Part shown: piece after piece, positions 39,301 to 49,155 of the stretch | Layout: each line of letters begins with the position of its first letter | Position numbering within the stretch: the stretch's first letter is position 1 | Translations under genes and position numbers: made by a program | NCBI GenBank assembly: GCA_017562135.1 | Contig: QEYB01000926.1 | Span: 124,001-188,000 of the forward strand | Direction of reading: 5' to 3' | From: Dipylidium caninum | Taxonomy: Eukaryota > Platyhelminthes > Cestoda > Cyclophyllidea > Dipylidiidae | DNA length: 64,000 nt | Notes under the pieces: generated by a model | What the model saw: only the letters and a program-made list of their open reading frames with translations | The model's database searches: none | Told to the model about the DNA's origin: nothing

Positions 39301-41751
39301 GAGGAGGATGAGGCTGCCGATGGACAGAACCATCTCTCCTATGACGGTCTCACCGCCCAAAGTGCCGGGATTTACGCCAAGAAGGTGCTGGAAGCCTTCT
39401 GTAGGTGAGTAACTGGAAATAATCTCCTCCTCATCTCCAAATTGCAGTTACCGTGAGTTAGGGCGATGTTGGACGCCGTCTTGGAAGGTCAATGAGTTTC
39501 ACATCTCGCCTTTAGACTTTTTTAATTTTTATTTGTTTTTTTAGAAGAGAGTAACTTCTTTGAGAGCTAGGTGAATGGTCACGTTGTGGTAGGATAATTT
39601 ACATGCCTCTTCATGGCCCCCTAGTTGTGTCCGCAAGCTGGCAAAAAAGACCACCACAACGGCGGGGACGCGAAAGAGCAACCTTCTCGATCAGTGGATG
39701 GCCTGTGTGACGATTCTCGCCTCCATCACCGGTGTGGCCAAGGGTGACACTCCGAGCCGAGCCTTTCTTGACCTCTTGCCCGGCCTAATGCGTAGTGGAC
39801 GCCTCTTCCTTGAACACGTCATTCGAGAGGCGATGCCTCTCTTGAACTCCGTCTTCCGGTGAGTCCCTCGCTCGCTGTCCACCCAAGGGGGTTCATACCT
39901 TCACCTTTTCGTCATCATCTGCCTTCACTTGCTTTCTGCACTTCCTTGGAGCATTTCAAGGTCTTTGAGATTGTGGTACATGTCGTGGACTCCTCGCCTC
40001 CTCTCTATAACCATCAACTCCCGGAAATCTTTTCATTTGCTCACCCCTCCTCGATCCACTCTCCTCCCCTTCGCTTCCCAGTGTTGGCACCTTGACAGGA
40101 AACCGCGGCACTCCCCCCTTTTCTCCCAACCACACGCTAGATCCGCCCAAACAATGCTCGAAGTGTGTCGTCACGCGAGCTGGACACTTGTCTGCTACAT
40201 CCCTCGCATCCCCTCCACCTCTGAAGTGTACGATTAGGGCTGAGAGTGTCAACTGCAGAGCCTGGCTTTTTCATAATCCAACGCAACTCGGAATAGTCCT
40301 ACTCCCCCGTAGTCTTGGGAAGTTTAGATTTTGAGAGGTGAGCAACTCAACCAGCCTCCGCCTCCCCCTTCAGTATTTGTGAGGCTGTTTCGGACAGTCG
40401 TGGTGACAAGGGGATTGGCCATCTCAAACGGTCCTTTGGCCTCGACTCCCCCCCCCCCCTCGAGATACTACGAAGAGCGGTTGACATGAGTCTTCCGTGT
40501 GTACCGTCCCCCGTTTTGACGTCCTCTTTCACGGACGTAGTGTATCGCGTCGTAAACTCGGGAGTCAAGCCGCTGAACCCATCTGCGCCATCGTGGGGCG
40601 TTGACTACACCGAAACCCTCCCCGTCCCGCACTTTCCAATTGGGGGTGGGGGGGTTGGGTTTCTAAACCGAAAACTCGCTGCTGATTACTTAAGTACACA
40701 CTGTCTTTGTGCAGGAGCCAAGGTGCCGCCGTGTTGAACTTCCTTCGCAGTGTTCAACAAGTGACCCGCTTCCTTCAGCGCACCTGCGTCCACGCCAAGG
40801 CGAGGCGGGAGGCTCGTCTCACCTCCCTGATCCCGCAGACACGCAAGTGTCTGGAGGCCTTCGTCTACAGTGTCAAGGTAATGCCCGGTTCGCTTGCTAC
40901 CCCGAATTCCTGCAGAGAGTGAGGAAAGGAGGCGTTATCAACCTCCTTTCCCATCTCTCCCCCCCCCCTCCGGTTGTTTGTTTTGACCCCTTTGACCTCT
41001 GAGTTAAGCCCACTTTGTAACCTGACCTCTTCCTGGCGGGCTTAGTGTTAACCGCCCTGGGGCTTGGATTTCACCGCACAGCTTTTCTGCATTGATGGGA
41101 AGGTTTTTCCTGAGAATGCACATCGCATAGGGCAGGAGAGTTTGGGGGGAGGAAGCGAGAGATAGGGAGAGCGAAGTTGCTAAGGCGAGAAGGCGCAGAT
41201 ATCGCAACGACTCTTGATTTACAGCTCAGAGAAATTTGGCCACAATTTTGCCCGCTTCACAGTCTCTCCCTTTTCCCAATCCGACGACGCTCAGCGACAT
41301 GGCTCAAAGGTGCGTGGCGTAGTCCCCTGACTAGTGAGTCTCGTAAGCCACCTTCGTCGGTCTCTTTTTCTGCGCACGTCGGATTAGCAGGCGGCCCGAA
41401 AGTTGTGGTGGACTGGAGGCGTTAGCACTCAGAATTTGCACTTCTGTCCGCCTTCAGCTCCTGCTGTCACGAAACCATTGCGCCGACGCCTTTTGGTTGG
41501 GCAACTTAAAAAATCGCGACCTGACTGGCCACGAAATCCGCGACGCCGACGTCTCGAGTAGACAATCCACCGGAAGTGCCTCGTACCCGGCATCGCTGCG
41601 CGAAACCCCCACAACTTCGGAGGGCTTTTCAATTGAAGAGGCTCCTGATCTGCCACCGGAGGATGATAACGATGCAGAAGAGGTGGAGGAGGAGGAGTTC
41701 ATCGGGGACAGCGAGGAGGAGGAGGCAGACGAGGACGAGGAAGATGCCTAA
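21323..41751 (+). CDS. FANCD2: Fanconi anaemia group D2 protein (FANCD2)
   Basis: Exons: 21323-22443, 22487-23137, 23180-23378, 23872-24306, 24523-24826, 28749-29184, 30155-30407, 30999-31279, 32224-32357, 34577-34951, 37170-37333, 38417-38587 (start uncertain, 38464 possible), 38972-39041, 39131-39404, 39625-39858, 40715-40877, 41458-41751. The phases agree; about 1,852 aa (human about 1,450). Diagnostic blocks recalled from the family: last exon DAFWLGNLKNRDLTGHE followed by an acidic tail; DMRKLFVILTNIAF then LQDDLLIGIRRLLL; FLEHVIREAMPLLNSVFR; MCFRELDLPSILL. FANCD2 pairs with FANCI, is clamped on DNA after monoubiquitination and directs crosslink repair in the nucleus. Residue 608 (codon 23229-23231), aligning with the human ubiquitinated Lys561, is Arg. 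Exon 7 adds a basic, then acidic insert, exon 14 an Asp/Glu run. Introns are about 43 bp at the 5' end but up to 3.9 kb in the GC-rich part. Start ATG chosen as the first in frame near the conserved DDDIFVERF. The exon 11/12 boundary is the weakest. Confidence 0.93.
25175..25194. repeat. (GT)n microsatellite
   Basis: About ten GT units in FANCD2 intron 5. Confidence 0.9.
26647..26670. repeat. (CA)n microsatellite
   Basis: About eleven to twelve CA units in FANCD2 intron 5. Confidence 0.9.
27176..27232. repeat. CCCGT/CCGTC minisatellite
   Basis: Imperfect repeats of CCCGCTCCGTCCCGT in FANCD2 intron 5. A reverse-complement-like GGGAC run recurs at 37767-37786 in intron 11. Confidence 0.7.
27577..27707 (-). 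pseudogene. FANCD2: Antisense partial copy of FANCD2 exon 8
   Basis: On the minus strand this stretch repeats the first 131 bases of exon 8 together with its acceptor (ccctgcag) and upstream intron. The frame is intact and nearly identical (CFRELDLPSILLGLDGPL then QRP instead of QGP). After LLLDVP similarity stops where the inverted repeat ends. As it lies antisense within intron 5, it cannot be spliced into FANCD2 mRNA. Confidence 0.85.
27577..28352 (-). repeat. Inverted repeat 1, left arm
   Basis: Reverse-complement match to 30462-31129. Shared landmarks in order include CGTCTGTTGACATTCGAC, CATCAGTAATGGCAAAGTCA, CTTTTATTAGCCTCTGATCG and GGCCCGATGAAACCCTCCTT. The left arm has about 108 extra bases (roughly 27785-27890) missing from the right arm, and a longer AAGGAG tract, so the arms are not mere copies of one read. 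It lies in FANCD2 intron 5. Confidence 0.93.
29262..29286. repeat. (GA)n microsatellite
   Basis: About twelve GA units in FANCD2 intron 6 (29185-30154). I see nothing else in that intron. Confidence 0.9.
30462..31129 (+). repeat. Inverted repeat 1, right arm
   Basis: Reverse-complement partner of 27577-28352. It covers most of FANCD2 intron 7, the exon 8 acceptor at 30991-30998 and the first 131 bases of exon 8. The 2.1 kb between the arms contains exons 6 and 7. Confidence 0.93.
31590..32118 (+). repeat. Inverted repeat 2, left arm
   Basis: Reverse-complement match to 35186-35733; practically identical over a central stretch of about 160 bases (for example CGGGTGAGTTGGAGGCGGGG on the other strand) and more divergent at the edges. 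It lies in FANCD2 intron 8 (31280-32223). Confidence 0.93.
32358..34576 (+). other. FANCD2 intron 9 (2.2 kb)
   Basis: Donor GTAACA, acceptor gtcctccag. GC-rich and low in stops, so open frames occur on both strands by chance. A run of G at 34421-34429 and short GGT repeats are visible. No recognisable gene within it. Confidence 0.7.
34952..37169 (+). other. FANCD2 intron 10 (2.2 kb)
   Basis: Donor GTGAGA, acceptor ctcgccgcag. It contains the right arm of inverted repeat 2 (35186-35733), a short GT run at about 35876-35891 and otherwise GC-rich unique-looking sequence with no recognised gene. Confidence 0.7.
35186..35733 (-). repeat. Inverted repeat 2, right arm
   Basis: Partner of 31590-32118, in FANCD2 intron 10. 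The 3.07-kb loop between the arms holds exons 9 and 10. Small indels (for example extra CCTCCACC-type units near 35640) separate the arms. Confidence 0.93.
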
Positions 41752-43883
41752 TCGTTGTCTATTTTTGCAATACATTAGATTTTAAATGTTTTTTATTCGC
41801 TAAAATATACGCTTTTCACTTGTGACTGCAACGTGCTTCTGTTGACCTCGTCAGAACACCGCGGCCGGAAGAAGGGAAGTGTTGACAGCCTCCGCTTCGC
41901 CTCCTCCCCCTCCACCTCCCCCAAGGTCTGTCGAGGGGGCATTCGCGCCCACTGACGGTGGTGAGAGGAGCGCCGCCTCTCGGCTCCGATCCGCGGGGAG
42001 TCGGAGCTGAGCCTCACCGCGCGGTGCGAGAGCCCGCGAAACCCACTCTTCGTCGAAGTGACCACCTCCTCCTCGTTCTCCACCGCGTTCATGCGCCACT
42101 CACGCAACAGTTGAGTGGGCAGTAACGTGGTTCGTGCTTTGGCACCAACAGACGGTCACCGATTCGGCTGCCAGGCCGGTGGAGAGGAAATGCGGGTCCT
42201 GGGGAAGGGGGGGGGAGGCAGAGGCAGAGGCAGAGGAGTCGACTCCCCACTCGGGGCCTTACACGCAGTGCTGCGCTCAACAGGACAACCGCCTTTCGCC
42301 TCCGTCTCCCTCCCTCCTCTGCCCCCCCCTCCCCCGACCCGCGCCCCTCGGCCCACGCCCCCATTCCCCCTCGCCACGATTTGCCAAGCCCCAACTGGCC
42401 ACACACGAAGCCGCGAGCCTCACCTCCCTCGTCCGCGCCCTCGCCTTCGCTCTCGGCCCCGGAGAGTGGATTACCGCGCTCTCCTCGAGGCCTCGACTGC
42501 CTCGACTGCCTCAAAGTTGGCCTCCCCTCTGCCCGCAGCCTCCGCATCCCCCTCGATCAGCCCGTCCCCCTCGTCTCACTCCTCCCCTCTCTTCTCCTCC
42601 TCTTCTCTTCTTCCCCATCCGCCGCTCTGCGTCTGCATGCCAAGGCGAGTGGTCGGAAGCCGCCATTCCACCGTCGCTCACGCCATCGCCTCCGCGGCGA
42701 GATGCCGCCCATTGACGCAGCGGTCGTCTTCTCGCATTCACAGCCTCCTCGTGGACTGCCTCACTGGCCGCGTGCAGTCGTCGTGTGTTTAGCAGTCGGG
42801 AGGGCCAGGGGGCGGAGCCGGGGGCGGGAATAAACAACCGCCTCCGCCAAACGCCCTATCAGCGTGCAGTGGAGGGGGACGAGGTCACCTCCAACTCATC
42901 GGTCTCGCACAAAAAGTGCACTTTAAGGTCATCCTCTCCTTCCTTCCTTCCTTCCATCCAACCGCCCACCCCGACGCAGGCCTCCTGCCTCCGCGTGGAC
43001 GGAGCTGCTCGACCCTCCGCCCACCGTCTGCCGCCCGTCGGACGCCGGTGCCGGTGTCGGTGTGGGTGTCGGTGGCACTGGATCGAGTAATTGGGTCGGT
43101 GGGCGGGTCGGTGGGTGGGTGGATGGGCGGGGCGTCTCTTCTTCTTCTCCGCCACTCCGTTGCCGAAGAGAGGCGGAGCAGGGGAACTTCATGTTGCGTC
43201 CGTGTCGTGTCGTGTCGTGTCGTGTTCGTGTCGTGTCGTGTCGTGTCACGTCGAATAGTTCGTCAACAGCTGAAGGTTTCCGTGTTCCGAGGCGCAACTC
43301 CGCGTGGCCGCGTCCGTGTGGCGCGTTGGCGTGGGTGGAGCGGGTCTCTCCTCCCGCTGCCGTCCACGCGGTCGCCATCCATCAGTCGACGGCAGCAGGG
43401 GTGGGCGCTGGCGCAGGCGCAGGGCATAATCAGCCCATGACGCAGCTCTGCGCAGCCTCCTCCTCCTCCCCCCGCCCCCCTCCCTCCCCCCGTCGTCGCC
43501 GCTGCCTCCCCCTATCACCGCCGACCTGCCGCTTTGACCTCAGCAGCGCACGTCTACGTGACCTGAACGCCGTCTTGGCGATCGATGCGCCTCGGCCGGT
43601 GCGCCTCCGACCACGCTTCACCCCACGACATGAGTGTCGCGGCGTCGGTGGCGGTGGCGGTGGCGGTGGCGGAAACCCTCGACTCGGTGTCGGTCGCTCT
43701 ACCACCCAGTGGAAGAAGCTCTGGCGTCTGTGCGACCACGCAGTGGACGAAAGGCGTTCTACGCTCGGAAGTCGAGTGGGCGTGGAAGCGCGCTACAGGC
43801 GAGAGGGGGAGTGCAGGTCTGGCGAAGCCGCCGGACACCGCACGACTCGACGTGGTGGCCTTCGCGCAGCGCCTGCCTTTCTC
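41724..43883 (+). repeat. Inverted repeat 3, left arm (2.16 kb)
   Basis: Reverse-complement match to 46977-49155. It begins within the last codons of FANCD2 (GCAGACGA...GATGCCTAATCG) and ends at GCGCAGCGCCTGCCTTTCTC. It includes the FANCD2 3' flank, purine- and pyrimidine-rich blocks and a CGTGT pentamer array. The minus strand shows AATAAA near 41795-41800; on the FANCD2 strand only a variant AATACA (41768) is visible. Confidence 0.95.
43203..43250. repeat. (CGTGT)n pentamer array
   Basis: About nine CGTGT units with one interruption, inside the left arm of inverted repeat 3; the right-arm counterpart is at 47608-47657 as ACACG. Confidence 0.9.
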
Positions 43884-44945
43884 GTCCATGGTGCAGGCGG
43901 AGCAGGTCTCCCGTCTGCTGCTGTCGACGTTATCGCAGTCCCATGACAGCAGGTGCGGGTGGAGCCACTTGATCACTCGATTAGTTCGCCTTCTTCTCCA
44001 CGCCCGCGCCGAACCACTTCTTCCCCTCGTTCCCCCACCCCTCTCGAGTTCCCTTCCTCCTGCGTCGTCAGCCCGGCGCCTGTGTGCCGCTGGGTCAGTT
44101 GCATGCGAGGAGGAGGGTTCGCGGAGGCGGAGGTCATGGTCAGTGGTCCCGGGGAGGAAGCAGCGCATTCGCGTGGATGGAGAAGGTCTTCTGTCTGCTG
44201 GAGCTCTTACTCCGCCACCCCCCACCGGATCCCTTCAGTCGTGGTGAACTCCTGAAGTGTGACGTGGAGGCAGTGGAACTGTGTGCAGTCCGGTGGGTGA
44301 GTGGAAACTCCTCCTTGGTCGACCACGCAGTTCCTGCGTCCTGCTCCCAAGCTTATCCCCCTCTCTCCCTCCTTCCTCCCCTCCCCCCACCTGCGGCGAC
44401 CAACATCCTACGACCGTCGTCCAGCGCTCAACTGCGATGACTTAAAATGCTGCTTCAACACCGCGGAATTCCGGCAGTCTGTTCCAGTGCGGCCTCCGCT
44501 GTTTCCGCCGTCCTGTGCGCCTGCCCCCGGCCCTGGTCGACCCTCTCGGTGTACATTTCCCCACAGAAGAGTGCTGCTTTCGTTGTTTGGCCGGTTGCGC
44601 TCTTCCAAGCCCCAAACTGCCCAACCACCGACGGACTTCAGACAGCAATTAACGATGTTGTCGGCCCCCTCACTTTGACCTTAACCAGCAATTATCCTCC
44701 TGTTGATGTCGATGCCATCATTAAGTCGCCCTCCCAATGCTTTTACCTCGAACGACCCCCCATCCTGTAGCTGTTTGATTGGCGCGAAAACGACTCCGGC
44801 GGCTGCGAAGTCATTTGGTAAATCGCAACGCTTCAGGCGTGAGGTTCGTTCCATCGAATTCGTCCTCCAGTGCCACTCCTTCTACGCCGACAAGGGAATG
44901 GCAGGCTCCAGTCAAGCTAAATTGGAGCGAATGGGAGCAGAATGG

Positions 44946-45376
44946 AAGAGACACTCAAAATGAGCCTCCGCTTCGTCGTGGACCGGTGGAAGGCACGGAC
45001 ATTCTCTACCCAATTCCACCGTCCCACCGCCTCCATTCCCCGTCCACGTCCACATCCACTTCCACTTCCACGTCGTCCGGGCCCCACTCACGTCCTGTTC
45101 CGTCTGTCCCCACGCGACACGCCCTCCTCACTCCGATTCCACGCGGACAGGCAGCCCGACGATGTTGTGCCGCGTCCACGCGAGGGTCCGCGCGAGGGAC
45201 TGTCCAGCCCGACCACTCCACGCCATCCGAAGGCCCCAACGCGGCCGACGTGGCCCCTTTGCCGCACCGCCACTATCCCCACGCCAATCGCGGCCTTCCT
45301 CTCGATGAGGGAGCGCACAATGCTGCTCTGCTCTGCAGCGCTTTTCCTCCTCCTCCTCCTCCTCCTCCTCCTCGGC
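44946..45376 (+). repeat. Inverted repeat 4, left arm
   Basis: Reverse-complement match to 51072-51772 in two blocks: 44946-45322 pairs with 51395-51772, and 45323-45376 (GCTCTGCTCTGCAGCGCTTT then CTC repeats) pairs with the region up to about 51216. It sits in the loop of inverted repeat 3, while its partner is outside that repeat. Confidence 0.9.
45348..45375. repeat. (CTC)n short array
   Basis: About nine CTC units. The partner array in the right arm of inverted repeat 4 is several times longer. Confidence 0.9.
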
Positions 45377-46170
45377 TGGATGAGTGTTCTCGTAGCACCA
45401 GCTTTTATCCGGCCTACAAGGTCGAGACCGGAGCTCCCGTCCAGCCCTGGCGACTAAAGCGTCTTCGTTGGTCACCGACAGGTTTTTCCGGCCGTTCACG
45501 CCTCCATACGCGCCAATGCACTTACTTAGACGGCAACAGAGCGGCCGCCTGCAACACCCCCGTTATTCGGTGCCTTCCCCACTTCGCCCGCCTCCAGACG
45601 TAGGGCAGATGCTGAGGCTCGAGAAGATCTGCTAATTCACCTCCACCTGGCGAAATGAGCTCGGAGGTGGTAGAGAATCGGTTCCTTCCGCAGTCCCACG
45701 CCTGACCCCCGAGTGAAACGGCGACGAAACGTTGTCCCGTCAGTCTCCAATCGCGCCCACTGATCCTAAGTTCCACATTCTACGCCGACGAGCCTGGAGA
45801 CCCGCCGCGAGTCAGTTTCCTCACTCCCCGCCTCCAGCACGCCCGCCCCACCGCCTGCCCTCCCGTCCCGTCTGGCTCCGCCGATGCCTTGCTCGCTCGC
45901 CCCCCACCCTCTTTCGCCCCCCCCCCCCCAGTTTCTGCGCGCCTTCGCCGGCAGGCTCACACTCGAAGTAGACCCATGTCTGTCGACCCCTAAAGGGAAG
46001 GCGAAGGAGCGGTCCCAGTCTCCTGTGCCACGGCACCCGCGGCGTGGACTCGCAGGACAGAAGGAGGAGCGGGCGGGCAACATTTTAATCAACCACACAC
46101 CGTGTTTGCGTCGCGGTGTCGGTGGTGTTGGAACACGAGAGCAACAGAATTACGGTCAATTGGAGCGAAG

Positions 46171-46581
46171 TCAGTTGATCATGCGACGTTCGGAGATGGC
46201 AATGATGATGAGGAGGGAGGTGAGAACAAACGAGAGGGTCATTGCAATTGTCGCGATGAACGGCGACCAGATAGTCGTGGAGTTGTAGTGGTAGAAGACG
46301 CCGGCGGTCGCCAAGATGGTGGCTATTGCGGCCATGACGGCGGCGGCGATGTCGAGGCCCTTGCGTCGACGATTGAGGAGGAGGCAGATCATCATGCCAG
46401 CGATGAGAGTGAGGATGCCCGCGGCGAGGAGAAGGCCACCCACCGTGCGAATGCGTTCTGCCAGGCGACAAGTGCCGCTGAACGCGCTGCCATCACAGCC
46501 CCAGCCGTGGTAGCCGACAGCGAGGAAGAGAAGGACGGCGGTGATGAAGGCCGTGAGGATGTTGAAAACGTGCAGATTCAT
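46171..46581 (-). CDS. Four-helix (claudin/PMP22-like) membrane protein, 136 aa
   Basis: Intronless frame from ATG 46581 to TGA at 46171. Four hydrophobic segments: about 5-24, 47-69, 78-99 and 105-128. The first loop is short and carries GWGC...C with cysteines at 29 and 38, reminiscent of the W-x-x-C...C loop motif of claudin/PMP22 tetraspans, although the loop is shorter than in claudins. The fourth segment is preceded by IWSPFIA, matching LWSPFLA of the paralogue at 61551. Both ends probably face the cytosol. The three family members in this window share GW-x-C, GGLLL-x-AG, and spacing. The gene lies alone in the loop of inverted repeat 3. Exact family and role unknown; a tegument or junction membrane protein is a guess. 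Confidence 0.8.
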   Translation of the reverse strand: MNLHVFNILTAFITAVLLFLAVGYHGWGCDGSAFSGTCRLAERIRTVGGLLLAAGILTLIAGMMICLLLNRRRKGLDIAAAVMAAIATILATAGVFYHYNSTTIWSPFIATIAMTLSFVLTSLLIIIAISERRMIN

Positions 46582-46641
46582 TTGCGCGCGAAGGGGATAG
46601 GAGAGCAGCTACCACTGACCGGGTGCGGACTGCCTGGGTCA

Positions 46642-46648
46642 TTAAATA
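46642..46648 (-). promoter_or_regulatory. TATA-like element of the 46-kb tetraspan gene
   Basis: TATTTAA on the minus strand about 60 bases before the ATG at 46581, in otherwise GC-rich sequence. The sister gene at 63731 has a TATATGA at a similar place. Confidence 0.35.
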
Positions 46649-47607
46649 GTGCCAACCGCGGGGTGAATGAGGTCACGGAAATGGCATGAGCCGTAGGACC
46701 AATGCGATTTCGAGGCGCTGTGGGGGCCGTCCAATCGCTGCTCAGGTGGAGAAGCGACCCCCTCGGCACGCACACCGGTCTGCCAATAACGGTGGGCTTC
46801 AGTGTGAAAGGCAGATGATCACCCCACCTCGGCTGTCACTTCCGTCACGAGAAGATCGACAGCTGACAGACGCGAGGTCCGATCTGCCATGGGGCGAGCA
46901 GGGCGAGTTCGCCTCCGCCAGCGCGGCAATGAGCCTCTGAGGCGTGGCGGGCGCACCCCATGGCGGCCGAGCGAAGAGAAAGGCAGGCGCTGCGCGAAGG
47001 CCACCACGTCGAGTCGTGCGGTGTCCGGCGGCTTCGCCAGACCTGCACTCCCCCTCTCGCCTGTAGCGCGCTTCCACGCCCACTCGACTTCCGAGCGTAG
47101 AACGCCTTTCGTCCACTGCGTGGTCGCACAGACGCCAGAGCTTCTTCCACTGGGTGGTAGAGCGACCGACGCCGAGTCGAGGGTTTCCGCCACCGCCACC
47201 GCCACCGACGCCGCGACACTCATGTCGTGGGGTGAAGCGTGGTCGGAGGCGCACCGGCCGAGGCGCATCGATCGCCAAGACGGCGTTCAGGTCACGTAGA
47301 CGTGCGCTGCTGAGGTCAAAGCGGCAGGTCGGCGGTGATAGGGGGAGGCAGCGGCGACGACGGGGGGAGGGAGGGGGGCGGGGGGAGGAGGAGGAGGCTG
47401 CGCAGAGCTGCGTCATGGGCTGATTATGCCCCTGCGCCTGCGCCAGCGCCCACCCCTGCTGCCGCGTCGACTGATGGGATGGCGACCGCGTGGACGGCAG
47501 CGGAGGGGAGACCCGCTCCACCCACGCCAACGCGCCACACGGACGCGGCCACGCGGAGTTGCGCCTCGGAACACGGAAACCTTCAGCTGTTGGACGAACT
47601 ATTCGAC

Positions 47608-47657
47608 GTGACACGACACGACACGACACGACACGACACGACACGACACGACACGAC
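47608..47657. repeat. (ACACG)n pentamer array
   Basis: About ten perfect ACACG units, counterpart of 43203-43250. Confidence 0.9.
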
Positions 47658-47895
47658 GCAACATGAAGTTCCCCTGCTCCGCCTCTCTTCGGCAACGGAG
47701 TGGCGGAGAAGAAGAAGAGACGCCTCCGCCCATCCACCCACCCACCGACCCGCCCACCGACCCAATTACTCGATCCAGTGCCACCGACACCCACACCGAC
47801 ACCGGCACCGGCGTCCGACGGGCGGCAGACGGGTGGGCGGAGGGTCGAGCAGCTCCGTCCACGCGGAGGCAGGAGGCCTGCGTCGGGGTGGGCGG

Positions 47896-47940
47896 TTGGA
47901 TGGAAGGAAGGAAGGAAGGAAGGAAGGAAGGAAGGAAGGA
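47896..47940. repeat. (GGAA)n tetramer array
   Basis: About eleven GGAA units in the right arm of inverted repeat 3. Only about three are present at the corresponding left-arm site (about 42938-42950). Confidence 0.9.
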
Positions 47941-49155
47941 GAGATGACCTTAAAGTGCACTTTTTGTGCGAGGCCGATGAGTTGGAGGGTGACCTCGTCC
48001 CCCTCCACTGCACGCTGATAGGGCGTTTGGCGGAGGCGGTTGTTTATTCCCGCCCCCGGCTCCGCCCCCTGGCCCTCCCCGACTGCTAAACACACGACGA
48101 CTGCACGCGGCCAGTGAGGCAGTCCACGAGGAGGCTGTGAATGCGAGAAGACGACCGCTGCGTCAATGGGCGGCATCTCGCCGCGGAGGCGATGGCGTGA
48201 GCGGACGGTGGAATGGCGGCTTCCGACCACCTCGCCTTGGCATGCAGACGCAGAGCGGCGGATGGGGAAGAAGAGAAGAGAAGAGAAGAGAAGAGGGAGA
48301 GGAGTGAGAACGAGGGGACGGGCTGATCGAGGGGGATGCGGAGGCTGCGGGCAGAGGGGAGGCCAACTTTGAGGCAGTCGAGGCAGTCGAGGCCTCGAGG
48401 AGAGCGCGGTAATCCACTCTCCGGGGCCGAGAGCGAAGGCGAGGGCGCGGACGAGGGAGGTGAGGCTCGCGGCTTCGTGTGTGGGCAGTTGGGGCTTGGC
48501 AAATCGTGGCGAGGGGGAATGGGGGGCGTGGGCCGAGGGGCGCGGGTCGGGGGAGGGGGGGGCAGAGGGAGGGAGGGAGACGGAGGCGAAAGGCGGTTGT
48601 CCTGTTGAGCGCAGCACTGCGTGTAAGGCCCCGAGTGGGGAGTCGACTCCTCTGCCTCTGCCTCTGCCTCCCCCCCCCTTCCCCAGGACCCGCATTTCCT
48701 CTCCACCGGCCTGGCAGCCGAATCGGTGACCGTCTGTTGGTGCCAAAGCACGAACCACGTTACTGCCCACTCAACTGTTGCGTGAGTGGCGCATGAACGC
48801 GGTGGAGAACGAGGAGGAGGTGGTCACTTCGACGAAGAGTGGGTTTCGCGGGCTCTCGCACCGCGCGGTGAGGCTCAGCTCCGACTCCCCGCGGATCGGA
48901 GCCGAGAGGCGGCGCTCCTCTCACCACCGTCAGTGGGCGCGAATGCCCCCTCGACAGACCTTGGGGGAGGTGGAGGGGGAGGAGGCGAAGCGGAGGCTGT
49001 CAACACTTCCCTTCTTCCGGCCGCGGTGTTCTGACGAGGTCAACAGAAGCACGTTGCAGTCACAAGTGAAAAGCGTATATTTTAGCGAATAAAAAACATT
49101 TAAAATCTAATGTATTGCAAAAATAGACAACGATTAGGCATCGTTTTCGTCTGCC

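Larger units (their letters stand above)
41752..46170. other. GC-rich interval downstream of FANCD2
   Basis: Apart from the repeat arms, no gene is firmly resolved. All frames are open for long distances because stops are rare at this GC level, so length is not evidence. The most protein-like piece is plus-strand about 44124-44291 (acceptor catggtcag, donor GTGGGT), reading WMEKVFCLLELLLRHPPP. A helical stretch before the donor at 43960 (AEQVSRLLLSTLSQSHDS) could be a preceding exon. If real, this gene overlaps the left arm of inverted repeat 3 and is truncated in the right arm. Low confidence. Confidence 0.3.
46977..49155 (-). repeat. Inverted repeat 3, right arm (2.18 kb)
   Basis: Reverse complement of 41724-43883 with a few per cent differences and small indels. 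Tandem arrays differ in length: GGAA units are many here (47896-47940) and about three in the left arm. The outer end carries an antisense copy of the FANCD2 stop codon and last codons (49136-49155), with a six-base deletion in the acidic stretch. Confidence 0.95.

Noticed and set aside
42115..42833. Several overlapping 150-225 codon frames on both strands
   Set aside because: All three plus-strand frames are open with Pro/Ser/Arg-rich translations, so none is favoured; no splice chain fits.
46799..48013. 404-codon open frame on the minus strand
   Set aside because: It lies in the right arm of inverted repeat 3; several other frames on both strands are equally long because stops are rare at this GC. 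The translation runs through tetramer and pentamer arrays and low-complexity Pro/Arg/Ser.
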